Assembly: GCF_017349075.1 (NCBI RefSeq)
Contig: NZ_JAFMOF010000004.1
Span: 620,001 to 684,000, forward strand
DNA length: 64,000 nt
Source: Streptomyces triculaminicus
GTDB lineage: Bacteria > Actinomycetota > Actinomycetes > Streptomycetales > Streptomycetaceae
Direction: 5' to 3'
The position numbers were made by a program, and so were the translations under genes. Under the pieces are notes generated by a model. The model was not told the DNA's origin. It made no database searches and worked only from the letters and a program-made list of their open reading frames with translations. This document shows positions 9,192 through 18,299 of the stretch, piece by piece (the stretch's first letter is position 1; each line of letters begins with the position of its first letter).

Positions 9192-10997
9192 ATGCAGATT
9201 CGCGATCTTCCGTATGCCGATCCGGGTCGACCGGACGTCCGGTCGGGTCCGCTCTTCCTGCTCTGGCTCGGGCGCCGTCAGCTCGGCGGCCAGGTACGGG
9301 CCATGCTGTGGGGCACCCTCCACATGGCGTCCGTGGCGCTGTTCCCGCTGGCCGTGGGCATGGCCGTGCAGGCCGTCATCGACGGGTCGCAGGCCCGGCT
9401 GGCCGCGGCCGGCGCGCTGATGCTGCTGCTCGGCGCGCTGACCGCGCTGGGCGACACGATGCTGCACCGCGCCGCGGTCACCAACTGGATCCTGGTCGCG
9501 GCACGGGTCCAGCAGCTTCTGGCGCGCAAGACCGCCGAGTTGGGCTCCGCGCTGACCCGGCGGGTGGCCGCCGGCGAGGTCGTCGCGGTGTCCACCGGGG
9601 ACGTCGAGAAAATCGGCTGGTTCGTGGAGTCCCTGTCGCGCTTCGCCTCGGCCGCGTTCACCACGGTGGTGGTGTGCGCGGCCCTCGTCGTCCACCAGCC
9701 CGCGCTGGGTACGGTGGTGGCGGTCGGCGTGCCCGTACTGGCCCTGGCCGTCCTGCCGTTGCTGCCACCCGCCGCCGAACGGGCCGACGAGCAGCGGGAG
9801 AAGGCCGGACGCGCCACCGAACTGGCGTCGGACACCGTGGCGGGCCTGCGGGTGCTGCGCGGCATCGGCGGCGAGGAGCTCTTCCTCTCCCGCTACCGGC
9901 AGGCCTCGCAGGAAGTCCGCCAGGCGGCCGTGCGCAGCGCCCGCATGTGGGCGCTGATCGCGGCGGTGCAGGTGGTGCTGCCGGGGCTGCTGCTGATCGC
10001 GGTGGTCTGGTACGGCGTGACGCTGGCCCAGGACGGCCGGATCGGCATGGGTGAGTTGGTCACGGTGTACGGCGTGGTGACCTTCCTGCTGTTCCCGCTG
10101 CGGCAGTTCGAGGAGATCGCCATGGCCTATTCCTTCTCCCGGCCGTCCGCGCAACGCGCCGCCCGGGTGCTGGGGCTGGAACGCACCGCGTCCGCGGCGG
10201 ACGCCGACGGGCCCGTCCCAGCGCTCAAGGGCGATCTGTACGACCCCGCGAGCGGCCTCCTGGCCCCGGCCGGGCGGCTGACGGCGGTGGTGTGCGGCGA
10301 CCCGGACGCGGCAGGACGGCTCGCCGAACGGCTGGGCGGGCACGCGGCGGACGCCCCGGCCGGCACCCCCTCCGTGCTGCTGGGCGGGGTCGCGCTGGAC
10401 GAGGTGCCGCTGGACGCCGCCCGCGCCGCGGTGCTCGTGCAGGACAAGGACCCCGTGCTGCTCTCGGGCACGCTCGCCGAACTGCTGGACGTACCGTCCT
10501 CGGGGGACGTCACGGCCGAGGCGGCCCTCGCGGCGGCACAGTGCGAGGACGTCCTGGTCTCCCTGGCCCGGGCCTCGGCGGACTCCGCCGGCGACCCGGC
10601 CCGGGCCCGGATCACCGAGCGCGGCCGCTCGCTGTCCGGCGGCCAGCGCCAGCGGCTGGCGCTGGCCCGGTCGCTCGTGACCGACCCGGAGGCGCTGGTG
10701 CTGGACGAACCCACCTCCGCCGTCGACTCGCACACCGAGGCGCGGATCGCGGACGGGGTGCGCACCCTGCGGCAGGGGCGCACGACGGTGGTGTTCTCCT
10801 CCAGCCCGCTGCTGCTCGACCGGGCGGACCGGGTGGCGTTCCTGCGGGACGGCCGCGTCACGGCGACGGGAACGCACGGCGAACTGCTGCGGGCCGACCC
10901 CGTTTACCGCGCGGTCGTCACCCGCAGGACGGACGAGGAACCGGACATCCGGCTCGCGAAGCCCGACGAACGCGAGCCGGCCGAGGAGTCGGCATGA
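9192..10997 (+). CDS. ABC exporter subunit with degenerate Walker A (heterodimer partner 1)
   Basis: A 601-residue type I ABC exporter half-molecule with six membrane helices and an ATPase domain. The ATPase has a canonical signature LSGGQRQRLALAR (from about residue 481) and Walker B LVLDEPTSAVD. The Walker A position reads GDPDAAGR (about 369-376), lacking the GK[ST] lysine, and the H-loop histidine is replaced (VVFSSSPLLL). Such subunits work only with a partner. The next gene supplies complementary features, so the pair should form a heterodimer with one working ATP site. The ATG at 9192 was chosen as the first start consistent with the family N-terminus; longer in-frame sequence is proline-rich and unlike it. 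The substrate is unknown. Confidence 0.88.
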   Translation: MQIRDLPYADPGRPDVRSGPLFLLWLGRRQLGGQVRAMLWGTLHMASVALFPLAVGMAVQAVIDGSQARLAAAGALMLLLGALTALGDTMLHRAAVTNWILVAARVQQLLARKTAELGSALTRRVAAGEVVAVSTGDVEKIGWFVESLSRFASAAFTTVVVCAALVVHQPALGTVVAVGVPVLALAVLPLLPPAAERADEQREKAGRATELASDTVAGLRVLRGIGGEELFLSRYRQASQEVRQAAVRSARMWALIAAVQVVLPGLLLIAVVWYGVTLAQDGRIGMGELVTVYGVVTFLLFPLRQFEEIAMAYSFSRPSAQRAARVLGLERTASAADADGPVPALKGDLYDPASGLLAPAGRLTAVVCGDPDAAGRLAERLGGHAADAPAGTPSVLLGGVALDEVPLDAARAAVLVQDKDPVLLSGTLAELLDVPSSGDVTAEAALAAAQCEDVLVSLARASADSAGDPARARITERGRSLSGGQRQRLALARSLVTDPEALVLDEPTSAVDSHTEARIADGVRTLRQGRTTVVFSSSPLLLDRADRVAFLRDGRVTATGTHGELLRADPVYRAVVTRRTDEEPDIRLAKPDEREPAEESA

Positions 10998-11076
10998 TCG
11001 CCGGTCTCGGCGTGGTCGTCGATCGGGCAATGGACATGATCGAGAGGTCGGCATGATCAGGGAGTCGGCATGATCG
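10985..11076 (+). repeat. Repeated start-site sequence between the two exporter genes
   Basis: The 16-bp sequence GGAGTCGGCATGATCG occurs exactly at 10985-11000 and 11061-11076. A diverged copy lies at about 11045-11060. Each copy contains a ribosome-binding-like purine stretch and an ATGA, so the intergenic region looks like a duplicated start signal. Confidence 0.75.
10994..11073 (+). other. Two overlapping mini-ORFs bridging the exporter genes
   Basis: An ATG at 10994 overlaps the stop of the first exporter gene and opens a 20-codon frame ending in TGA at 11054-11056. That stop overlaps a second ATG (11053) opening the 6-codon frame MIRESA, whose stop (11071-11073) overlaps the ATG of the second exporter gene at 11070. 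All three junctions are ATGA. The peptides are probably functionless; the arrangement could carry terminating ribosomes from the first gene to the second. Whether they are translated is unknown. Confidence 0.4.
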
Positions 11077-12851
11077 GAGTCACGCCGCCGGCGTACGACC
11101 CGGCGGCACCGGAATCCGCGACCACCCTGCCGGTCGGCGGGCCGGCCACCGTACGCGCCTACGTGCGCGACCTGCTGCGCAGGCACCGCACGGCCTTCAC
11201 CGTGCTGGTGGCGGTGAACGCGGTCGCGGTGACGGCCTCGATGGTCGGCCCGTACCTGCTGGGCGAACTCGTCGAGGACCTCTCGGCGGGCTCGCGGGAG
11301 CTCCACCTCGGCCGCACGCTCTCGCTCTTCGCGGTCGCCCTGGCCGTGCAGACGCTGTTCGTCCGCATGGTGCGGCTGCGCGGGGCGGTGCTGGGCGAGC
11401 AGATGCTGGCCGACCTGCGCGAGGACTTCCTCGTGCGGTCGGTGGCCCTGCCGCCGGGCGTACTGGAACGGGCCGGGACCGGGGACCTGCTGTCGCGGAT
11501 CACCACCGACGTCGACCGTCTGGCCGAGGCCATGCGGGAGGCCGTGCCCCAGCTGGCGATCGGCTTCGTCTGGGCGGGGCTGCTGCTGGGCGCGCTGACG
11601 GTGACCGCCCCGCCGCTGGCGCTGTGCGTGCTGATCGCGCTCCCGCTGCTGATCGCCGGCTGCCTCTGGTACTTCCGGCGGGCGCCGGGCGCCTACCGCT
11701 CCGAGGCCGCGGGGTACGCGGCGGTCGCCGCGGCGCTCGCCGAGACCGTGGACGCCGGGCGGACGATCGAGGCCCACCGGCTGGGCCGCCGCCGGGTGGC
11801 GCTCTCCGACCGGCGGGTCACCGAATGGACGGCGTGGGAGCGCTACACCCTGTGGCTGCGTTCGGTCCTCTTCCCCGTGATCAACGGGACGCACGCGCTG
11901 CTGCTCGCCTCGGTCCTGCTCCTGGGCGGGTGGTTCGTCCTGCGCGGGTGGCTGTCGGTGGGCGAGCTGACGACGGGCGCGCTGCTCGCGCAGATGCTGG
12001 TCGACCCGCTCGGTCTGATCCTGCGCTGGTACGACGAGCTCCAGATCGCCCAGGTGTCGCTGGCGCGGCTGGTGGGCATCCGCGAGATCGAGCCCGAACC
12101 GGCGGACGAACGCGTCCGCCCCGAAGGCCGTGACGTGCGCGCGGCGGACGTGCGCTTCGGGTACCTGGCGGGCGCCGACGTGCTGCACGACGTCTGTCTG
12201 GACGTCCGGCCGGGCACCCGCGTGGCGCTGGTCGGGCCGTCGGGCGCGGGCAAGTCGACGCTGGGCCGGCTGCTGGCCGGGATCTACGCGCCGCGCACCG
12301 GCACAGTGACCCTGGGCGGGGCCGAGCTGGCGCGGATGCCGGCCGAGCGCGTGCGCCGTCATGTGGCGCTGGTCAATCAGGAGCACCACGTCTTCGTGGG
12401 ATCCCTGCGCGACAACCTGCTGCTCGCCCGCACGGACGCCGACGACGGGGACCTGTGGTCGGCGCTGGCCGCGGTGGACGCCGACGGCTGGGCGCGGGCG
12501 CTGGAGAAGGGCCTGGAGACCGAGGTCGGCTCCGGCGGCCTCGCCCTCACCCCGGCCCAGGCGCAGCAGATCGCGCTGGCGCGGCTCGTCCTGGCGGACC
12601 CGCACACACTGATCCTGGACGAGGCGACGTCGCTGCTGGACCCCCGGGCTGCCCGCCATCTGGAGCGGTCGCTGGCAAAGGTGCTGGAGGGCCGCACGGT
12701 CGTGGCCATCGCCCACCGGCTGCACACGGCGCACGACGCCGATGTGATCGTGGTGACCGAGAACGGCCGCGTCAGCGAGCAGGGCAGCCACGACGAACTG
12801 GTCGCCGCGGGCGGGGCGTACGCGGCGCTGTGGCGCTCCTGGCACCGGTAG
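11070..12851 (+). CDS. ABC exporter subunit with degenerate signature motif (heterodimer partner 2)
   Basis: A 593-residue type I ABC exporter half-molecule. The ATPase domain has an intact Walker A GPSGAGKST (from about 389), Walker B LILDEATSLLD and H-loop IAHRLHT. Its signature is LTPAQAQQIALAR (about 493) in place of LSGGQ. This mirrors the defects of the upstream partner: partner 1 Walker A with partner 2 signature makes a dead site, and partner 2 Walker A with partner 1 signature makes a good site. The ATG at 11070 has GGAG five bases upstream. The gene is tied to the upstream one by overlapping mini-ORFs. The transported substrate is not predictable. Confidence 0.9.
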   Translation: MIGVTPPAYDPAAPESATTLPVGGPATVRAYVRDLLRRHRTAFTVLVAVNAVAVTASMVGPYLLGELVEDLSAGSRELHLGRTLSLFAVALAVQTLFVRMVRLRGAVLGEQMLADLREDFLVRSVALPPGVLERAGTGDLLSRITTDVDRLAEAMREAVPQLAIGFVWAGLLLGALTVTAPPLALCVLIALPLLIAGCLWYFRRAPGAYRSEAAGYAAVAAALAETVDAGRTIEAHRLGRRRVALSDRRVTEWTAWERYTLWLRSVLFPVINGTHALLLASVLLLGGWFVLRGWLSVGELTTGALLAQMLVDPLGLILRWYDELQIAQVSLARLVGIREIEPEPADERVRPEGRDVRAADVRFGYLAGADVLHDVCLDVRPGTRVALVGPSGAGKSTLGRLLAGIYAPRTGTVTLGGAELARMPAERVRRHVALVNQEHHVFVGSLRDNLLLARTDADDGDLWSALAAVDADGWARALEKGLETEVGSGGLALTPAQAQQIALARLVLADPHTLILDEATSLLDPRAARHLERSLAKVLEGRTVVAIAHRLHTAHDADVIVVTENGRVSEQGSHDELVAAGGAYAALWRSWHR

Positions 12852-12907
12852 CCGCCGGCGCCGCGCGGGGCCCCGGGCCAGGGCGTGGCCGGCCCATCGG
12901 ACCCGCC

Positions 12908-13699
12908 CTAGAAGAGGTCCAGGGCCCCGAGCCCGCCGACGCCGCCGAGCAGCATGAACGCCGGCATCAGCACCTTCACCTCCACCCGGCTGCCCGCCCG
13001 GAACCGCATGGCCTTGGGCGGGCCGAGCGGGTACCACCGCTTGCGGGCGATGGGCAGCGGCCACAGGATCGGGCAGCCCGAGACGGTCAGGGCGTCGCCG
13101 ATGTCGTGCACCAGCGCGCCGAGGACTATCGGCAGGCCCAGCCACAGGTACTCCTGGCCGGTCCCGGTGAACAGCCACGTGGAGCCGTTGCCCGGCCGGT
13201 CCAGGATCCCGGCGAGTATCCACGCGCTCGTCGCGCCCAGCAGCCAGACCAGGACGTCGCTGGAGGTGCGGGCCGCCCGCCACAGCAGCCCCTCGACGGC
13301 GAGCACCATATGGACGAAGAGGATGCCGAGCACGGCCCAGCGGCCGCCGGCCACCGCCAGCGCCGACGCCCCGGCCCCGATCAGCACGGCCCACAGCGCG
13401 GTGTGGGTCAGGGTGCGGTGACCGCCGTTGCGGCGCGGGTCGCCCTTGGCCCGGGTGGCCTTGTACACCGCGTGCGAGAGCTGGTCGATGATCCCGCACA
13501 GGATGCGGGAGAGCGGGCCGAAGGAGCGCGATATCGTCGCCGACTTGTGATCGAGGTCGGGGGCGAGCGCCGCACCGGCGCAGATCAGCGCCCCGATGAC
13601 GAGCACGGGCCAGGGCATCGGGTGACCGACGCCCGCCGCGGCGGCTCCCACCCCCAGCCAGGCTGCGGCCCCGGAGAGCGAGTGCGCCGGTCCCATCAT
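12908..13699 (-). CDS. Membrane-bound metal-dependent hydrolase (YdjM/DUF457-like)
   Basis: A 263-residue hydrophobic protein that begins MMGPAHSLSG. It has GALICAGAALAPDLDHKSATISRSFGPLSR with the DLDH metal-ligand motif, then HRTLTHTALW and GALVHDIGDALT. These His/Asp motifs among several membrane helices define the membrane-bound metal-dependent hydrolase family related to E. coli YdjM, whose biochemical role is poorly known. The start at 13699 (ATG-ATG) is supported by a GGGGTGGA sequence upstream. It is divergent from the helicase gene, with about 130 bp between the two starts. The helix count, roughly five, was judged by eye. Confidence 0.82.
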   Translation of the reverse strand: MMGPAHSLSGAAAWLGVGAAAAGVGHPMPWPVLVIGALICAGAALAPDLDHKSATISRSFGPLSRILCGIIDQLSHAVYKATRAKGDPRRNGGHRTLTHTALWAVLIGAGASALAVAGGRWAVLGILFVHMVLAVEGLLWRAARTSSDVLVWLLGATSAWILAGILDRPGNGSTWLFTGTGQEYLWLGLPIVLGALVHDIGDALTVSGCPILWPLPIARKRWYPLGPPKAMRFRAGSRVEVKVLMPAFMLLGGVGGLGALDLF

Positions 13700-13832
13700 G
13701 GTCGTTCCACCCCTTGGTCCACCGGCGTCCGGCCGTCGTGACGCCGTGTCGGCCACTCAGCGTAATGCCCGGATGATCATCGTTCGACCGGCCGGTTCCC
13801 TGATCCGGGCGGGGGACAGGCAGTATGGGGGT

Positions 13833-16346
13833 GTGACCCTTATCGATCAGATGCCGAGCCATGCCGACCCCGATGCCCTCTTCGAGGCGTTCTCGACCTG
13901 GGCCGAGGAGCGGGGCATCACGCTCTACCCCGCTCAGGAGGAGGCGCTGATCGAGGTGGTCTCCGGCGCGAACGTGATCCTTTCGACGCCGACGGGCTCG
14001 GGCAAGAGCCTCGTGGCGGCCGGCGCGCACTTCACCGCGCTCGCCAACGACCAGGTCACCTTCTACACCGCGCCCATCAAGGCACTGGTCTCGGAGAAGT
14101 TCTTCGACCTGTGCAAGATCTTCGGCACCGAGAACGTCGGCATGCTCACGGGCGACGCCTCGGTCAACGCCGACGCCCCCGTGATCTGCTGCACCGCCGA
14201 GGTGCTCGCCTCCATCGCCCTGCGCGACGGCAAGGACGCCGACATCGGCCAGGTCGTGATGGACGAGTTCCACTTCTACGCCGAGCAGGACCGGGGCTGG
14301 GCGTGGCAGATCCCGCTGCTGGAGCTGCCGCAGGCGCAGTTCATCCTGATGTCCGCGACGCTCGGCGACGTCTCCCGCTTCGAGGAGGACCTCACCCGGC
14401 GCACCGGGCGGCCCACCGCGGTGGTGCGCTCGGCGACGCGGCCCGTTCCGCTGTCGTACGAGTACCGCGCGACGCCGCTCACCGAGACCCTGACCGAGCT
14501 CCTCCACACCCACCAGGCGCCGGTGTACATCGTGCACTTCACGCAGGCCGCCGCCGTCGAGCGGGCCCAGGCGCTGATGAGCATCAACATGTGCTCGCGC
14601 GAGGAGAAGGACGAGATCGCCAAGCTCATCGGCAATTTCCGCTTCACCACCAAGTTCGGCCGGAACCTCTCGCGCTACGTCCGCCACGGCATCGGCGTGC
14701 ACCACGCGGGCATGCTGCCCAAGTACCGGCGGCTGGTGGAGCGGCTGGCCCAGGCCGGCCTGCTGAAGGTCATCTGCGGTACGGACACGCTCGGCGTCGG
14801 CGTGAACGTGCCGATCCGCACGGTGCTGTTCACCGCCCTGACCAAGTACGACGGCCAGCGCGTGCGGACGCTGCGGGCTCGGGAGTTCCACCAGATCGCC
14901 GGCCGGGCCGGGCGGGCCGGCTTCGACACGGCCGGATTCGTCGTGGCCCAGGCGCCCGACCACGTCGTCGAAAACGAGAAGGCGCTGGCCAAGGCGGGCG
15001 ACGACCCGAAGAAGCGCCGCAAGGTGGTCCGCAAGAAGGCCCCCGAGGGCTTCGTCAACTGGACCGACAGCACCTTCGAAAAGCTCATCGGTGCCGAGCC
15101 CGAGCAGCTCACCTCCCGCTTCCGGATCACCCACGCGATGCTGCTGGCGGTCATCGCGCGGCCGGGCAACGCCTTCGACGCCATGCGCCGACTGCTCGAG
15201 GACAACCACGAGCCGCGCAAGAGCCAGCTGCGGCACATCCGCCGGGCCATCGCCATCTACCGCTCGCTGCTGGACGGCGGCGTGGTCGAGCGGCTCGAGG
15301 AGCCGGACGCCGAGGGCCGCATCGTCCGGCTGACGGTCGACCTGCAGGCGGACTTCGCGCTCAACCAGCCGCTGTCGACCTTCGCGCTCGCCTCCTTCGA
15401 GCTCCTCGACCCCGAGTCGCCGTCCTACGCGCTCGACCTGGTCTCCGTGGTCGAGTCCACCCTGGACGACCCGCGCCAGATCCTCGCCGCCCAGCAGAAC
15501 AAGGCGCGCGGCGAGGCGGTCGCGGCGATGAAGGCGGACGGCGTCGAGTACGAGGACCGCATGGAGCGGCTCATGGACGTCACCTACCCCAAGCCCCTGG
15601 AGGAGCTGCTCACCCACGCCTACGACGTCTACCGCAAGAGCCACCCGTGGGTCGGCGACCACCCGCTGTCGCCGAAGTCGGTCATCCGCGACATGTACGA
15701 GCGGGCCATGACATTCACGGAGTTCACCTCTCACTACGACCTCGCCCGCACCGAGGGCATCGTGCTGCGCTACCTGGCGAGCGCCTACAAGGCGCTGGAC
15801 CACACCGTGCCGGACGACCTGAAGTCCGACGACTTCGAGGACCTCATCGCCTGGCTGGGCGAGATGGTGCGCCAGGTCGACTCCAGCCTGCTGGACGAGT
15901 GGGAGCAGCTGGCGAACCCCGGGGAGGAGACGGCGGAGCAGGCGCAGGAGCGCGCCGACCAGGTCAAGCCGGTCACCGCGAACGCCCGCGCCTTCCGGGT
16001 GCTGGTGCGCAACGCCCTCTTCCGCCGGGTGGAGCTGGCCGCCCTGGACAAGGTCGGCGAGCTGGGCGAGATGGACGCCGAGTCCGGCTGGGACGAGGAG
16101 CGCTGGGGCGAGGCGATGGACGCCTACTGGGACGAGTACGAGGAGCTGGGCACCGGCCCCGACGCGCGCGGCCCGAAGCTGCTGCGCATCGAGGAGCGCC
16201 CGGAGGACGGGCTGTGGCGGGTCCGGCAGACCTTCGCCGACCCCAACGGCGACCACGACTGGGGCATCACCGCCGAGGTGGACCTCGCGGCGTCCGACGA
16301 GGAAGGCCGCGCGGTGGTGCGGGTCATGGACGTCGGTCAGCTGTAG
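13833..16346 (+). CDS. DEAD/DEAH-box superfamily 2 helicase
   Basis: An 837-residue Ski2-like helicase. Motif I is STPTGSGKSLVA (near residue 50), motif Ia is YTAPIKALVSEK, motif II is VVMDEFHFY (DEFH variant), motif III is LMSATLGD, and motif VI is EFHQIAGRAGRAG. A C-terminal domain rich in acidic residues follows. These enzymes unwind RNA or DNA using ATP and are cytoplasmic. The GTG at 13833 gives MTLIDQMPSHADPDALFEAF, the usual start for this conserved actinomycete protein; the ATG at 13851 is an alternative. It stands alone between a divergent membrane protein and a thioesterase 49 bp downstream. The physiological substrate is not known. Confidence 0.92.
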   Translation: MTLIDQMPSHADPDALFEAFSTWAEERGITLYPAQEEALIEVVSGANVILSTPTGSGKSLVAAGAHFTALANDQVTFYTAPIKALVSEKFFDLCKIFGTENVGMLTGDASVNADAPVICCTAEVLASIALRDGKDADIGQVVMDEFHFYAEQDRGWAWQIPLLELPQAQFILMSATLGDVSRFEEDLTRRTGRPTAVVRSATRPVPLSYEYRATPLTETLTELLHTHQAPVYIVHFTQAAAVERAQALMSINMCSREEKDEIAKLIGNFRFTTKFGRNLSRYVRHGIGVHHAGMLPKYRRLVERLAQAGLLKVICGTDTLGVGVNVPIRTVLFTALTKYDGQRVRTLRAREFHQIAGRAGRAGFDTAGFVVAQAPDHVVENEKALAKAGDDPKKRRKVVRKKAPEGFVNWTDSTFEKLIGAEPEQLTSRFRITHAMLLAVIARPGNAFDAMRRLLEDNHEPRKSQLRHIRRAIAIYRSLLDGGVVERLEEPDAEGRIVRLTVDLQADFALNQPLSTFALASFELLDPESPSYALDLVSVVESTLDDPRQILAAQQNKARGEAVAAMKADGVEYEDRMERLMDVTYPKPLEELLTHAYDVYRKSHPWVGDHPLSPKSVIRDMYERAMTFTEFTSHYDLARTEGIVLRYLASAYKALDHTVPDDLKSDDFEDLIAWLGEMVRQVDSSLLDEWEQLANPGEETAEQAQERADQVKPVTANARAFRVLVRNALFRRVELAALDKVGELGEMDAESGWDEERWGEAMDAYWDEYEELGTGPDARGPKLLRIEERPEDGLWRVRQTFADPNGDHDWGITAEVDLAASDEEGRAVVRVMDVGQL

Positions 16347-16395
16347 CCTCCCCTTCGCGGGCCGGGGCGCGGGCCCCGGCCGAGGAGGAGTGGCG

Positions 16396-17259
16396 ATGAC
16401 GAGTCCCGCCGACCGTCTGGTGGGCCTGCTCGACCTGGAGCGGATCGACCTGAACATCTTCCGGGGCCGCAGCCCGGACGAGTCGCTCCAGCGCGTCTTC
16501 GGCGGGCAGGTGGCCGGCCAGGCACTGGTGGCGGCCGGGCGGACCACGGACGGGGACCGTCCGGTCCACTCGCTGCACGCGTACTTCCTGCGCCCGGGAC
16601 GGCCGGGCGTGCCGATCGTGTACCAGGTCGAGCGGGTGCGTGACGGACGGTCCTTCACCACACGGCGGGTGGTGGCCGTCCAGCAGGGCCGTACGATCTT
16701 CAATCTCACCGCCTCCTTCCATCGGAGCGAGCCGGGCTTCGAGCATCAGGTGCCGATGCCGGACGTGCCGGACCCGGAGAAGCTGCCCCGGCTCGCGGAC
16801 GAGATCCGCGACCGCCTGGGCGAGCTGCCCCAGGCGCTGGAGCGCATGGAACGCCGCATGGCCTTCGACATCCGCTACGTGGACCGGCTGCGCTGGACTC
16901 CCGAGGAGCTGCGGGAGGCCGAGCCGCGCAGCGCGGTGTGGATGCGCGCGGTGGGTCCGCTCGGTGAGGACCCGCTCGTGCACACCTGTGCGCTCACCTA
17001 CGCCAGCGACATGACGCTGCTCGACGCGGTGCGCCTGCCGGTCGAGCCGCTGTGGGGGCCGCGGGGCTTCGACATGGCGTCGCTGGACCATGCCATGTGG
17101 TTCCACCGGACCTTCCGCGCGGACGAGTGGTTCCTGTACCAGCAGGAGTCGCCCATCGCCACCGGCGCCCGGGGCCTGGCGCGTGGCCTGATCTTCGACC
17201 GCGCGGGCAGGCTCCTGGTGTCGGTGATGCAGGAAGGGCTCTTCCGCCGGCACGACTGA
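16396..17259 (+). CDS. tesB: Acyl-CoA thioesterase II
   Basis: A 287-residue double hot-dog thioesterase that hydrolyses acyl-CoA to free fatty acid and CoA in the cytoplasm. TesB-family blocks are visible: DLNIFRGRSPDESLQRVFGGQVAGQALVAA, SLHAYFLRPG, FTTRRVVAVQQGRTIF, LTYASDMTLLD and SLDHAMWFHRTFRADEWFLY. The last contains the conserved Asp, Thr and Gln-type active-site neighbourhood of the second hot-dog fold. The ATG at 16396 follows a strong GAGGAGGAG. A GTG two codons earlier (16390) overlaps that site and is less likely. Length is normal. It ends 29 bp before the convergent DUF6397 gene. Confidence 0.92.
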   Translation: MTSPADRLVGLLDLERIDLNIFRGRSPDESLQRVFGGQVAGQALVAAGRTTDGDRPVHSLHAYFLRPGRPGVPIVYQVERVRDGRSFTTRRVVAVQQGRTIFNLTASFHRSEPGFEHQVPMPDVPDPEKLPRLADEIRDRLGELPQALERMERRMAFDIRYVDRLRWTPEELREAEPRSAVWMRAVGPLGEDPLVHTCALTYASDMTLLDAVRLPVEPLWGPRGFDMASLDHAMWFHRTFRADEWFLYQQESPIATGARGLARGLIFDRAGRLLVSVMQEGLFRRHD

Positions 17260-17288
17260 ACGACCGCCAACGTCTCGTCTGCCTGCCG

Positions 17289-18233
17289 CTACGTCCGGCG
17301 CCATGCCCTCGGCCGCAGCCATGCCCGCCATCGCGGTGGCCGCGCCCGTTCACCCGCCCGTTCACCCGCCCGTCCGGTGTCCGCCTCCGGTGGCTTCCTC
17401 TCCCCGGCGGGGGCGGCGGGTGCCGGCGGGGCGGTGGGCGGGTGGGCGCGACCGGGTGCCGGTCGGGCGGCGCGGGCTTGCGCCAGCGCCGCGGCCAGGC
17501 AGTGCCGGTACCACTCGATCTCGTCCGGGTCCTCCGCCAGCAGCAGGTCGTCCACGACATCGCGCGCGGCCGCGGCGTCCGGCCGGGACGGGACGAGCGC
17601 GGGACGCAGCGCGCACAGATAGGCCCGCTCGTCCGGGTCGGGAACCGCCCGGGCCAGTTCGCCGGGGTCCAGCACGGCGGCGGGCACCGCCGCCCGTTCC
17701 CAGGGGTCGCCGGCCTGGGCCCTCAGCTGGTCGAGCCGGCGGGCGCGCCAGCCGCGGGCACGCCGGTCGGGGTGTTTGTCGAGGGCGGCCTTCAGCAGGG
17801 CGGGCGTGCGGCCGGTCAGCAGCTCGGGGTTGCCGTCGGCGAAATCCGCCAGGTCAGAGGCCAGGTAGGACCAGACGACGACGCGGTAGCGGTTGACGTA
17901 GAAGCGCACCGGGGCGAAGCAGCCGCCCCGGGCGAGGCGGGCGAAGCGGGCGGGGACGATGCCCAGAAGCTCGGCACCCTCCGTGGTGCCCACGACCCAC
18001 AGCCGGGTGCGCAGGGCCTTGGGGAATCCCTCGGCGGAGCGGTGGCGTTCGATCTCCTGCCGTGGCACCCGCCGCCGACCGCCCGGCTCCGCGGCGACGG
18101 TGCGCACCTCCCCCAGCTGGACGGCCAGTTCGAGCTCCCGGGGCTTGAGCTCCAGCTCCCTGGCCGCCCGCGCCTGCGGCACCGTCTCCTCGGCGACGTG
18201 CCGGTCCTGGTCCTGGTCCTGTCGTACCGTCAT
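17289..18233 (-). CDS. DUF6397 family protein with N-terminal helix-turn-helix-like segment
   Basis: A 314-residue protein typical of Streptomyces and of unknown function. The N-terminal third (ARELELKPRELELAVQLGEVRT followed by RRRVPRQEIER) resembles a MerR/excisionase-like helix-turn-helix. The middle has ELLGIVPARFARLARGGCFAPVRFYVNRYRVVVW and the acidic segment LAEDPDEIEWYR. The C-terminus is basic, Pro/Ala-rich and probably disordered. The start at 18233 is supported by GGGGAGGA. No membrane segment is seen. A DNA-binding role is suggested by the N-terminus but not shown. Confidence 0.75.
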   Translation of the reverse strand: MTVRQDQDQDRHVAEETVPQARAARELELKPRELELAVQLGEVRTVAAEPGGRRRVPRQEIERHRSAEGFPKALRTRLWVVGTTEGAELLGIVPARFARLARGGCFAPVRFYVNRYRVVVWSYLASDLADFADGNPELLTGRTPALLKAALDKHPDRRARGWRARRLDQLRAQAGDPWERAAVPAAVLDPGELARAVPDPDERAYLCALRPALVPSRPDAAAARDVVDDLLLAEDPDEIEWYRHCLAAALAQARAARPAPGRAHPPTAPPAPAAPAGERKPPEADTGRAGERAGERARPPRWRAWLRPRAWRRT

Positions 18234-18257
18234 GACGTCCTCCCCACCATCGGTCGA

Positions 18258-18270
18258 TCACTGACAGTGA
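18258..18270. promoter_or_regulatory. Short perfect palindrome upstream of the DUF6397 gene
   Basis: TCACTG and CAGTGA flank a single central base about 25 bp upstream of the DUF6397 start. The position would suit an operator near the transcription start. No regulator can be assigned, and a palindrome this short can arise by chance. Confidence 0.25.
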
Positions 18271-18299
18271 CGAAGGTAGCGCCCGGGTACGACAGTGCG

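Noticed and set aside
7857..16709. A 2950-codon open frame on the minus strand
   Set aside because: It overlies several well-supported genes on both strands and its translation is low-complexity Arg/Gly/Pro/Val shadow sequence, an effect of very high GC.
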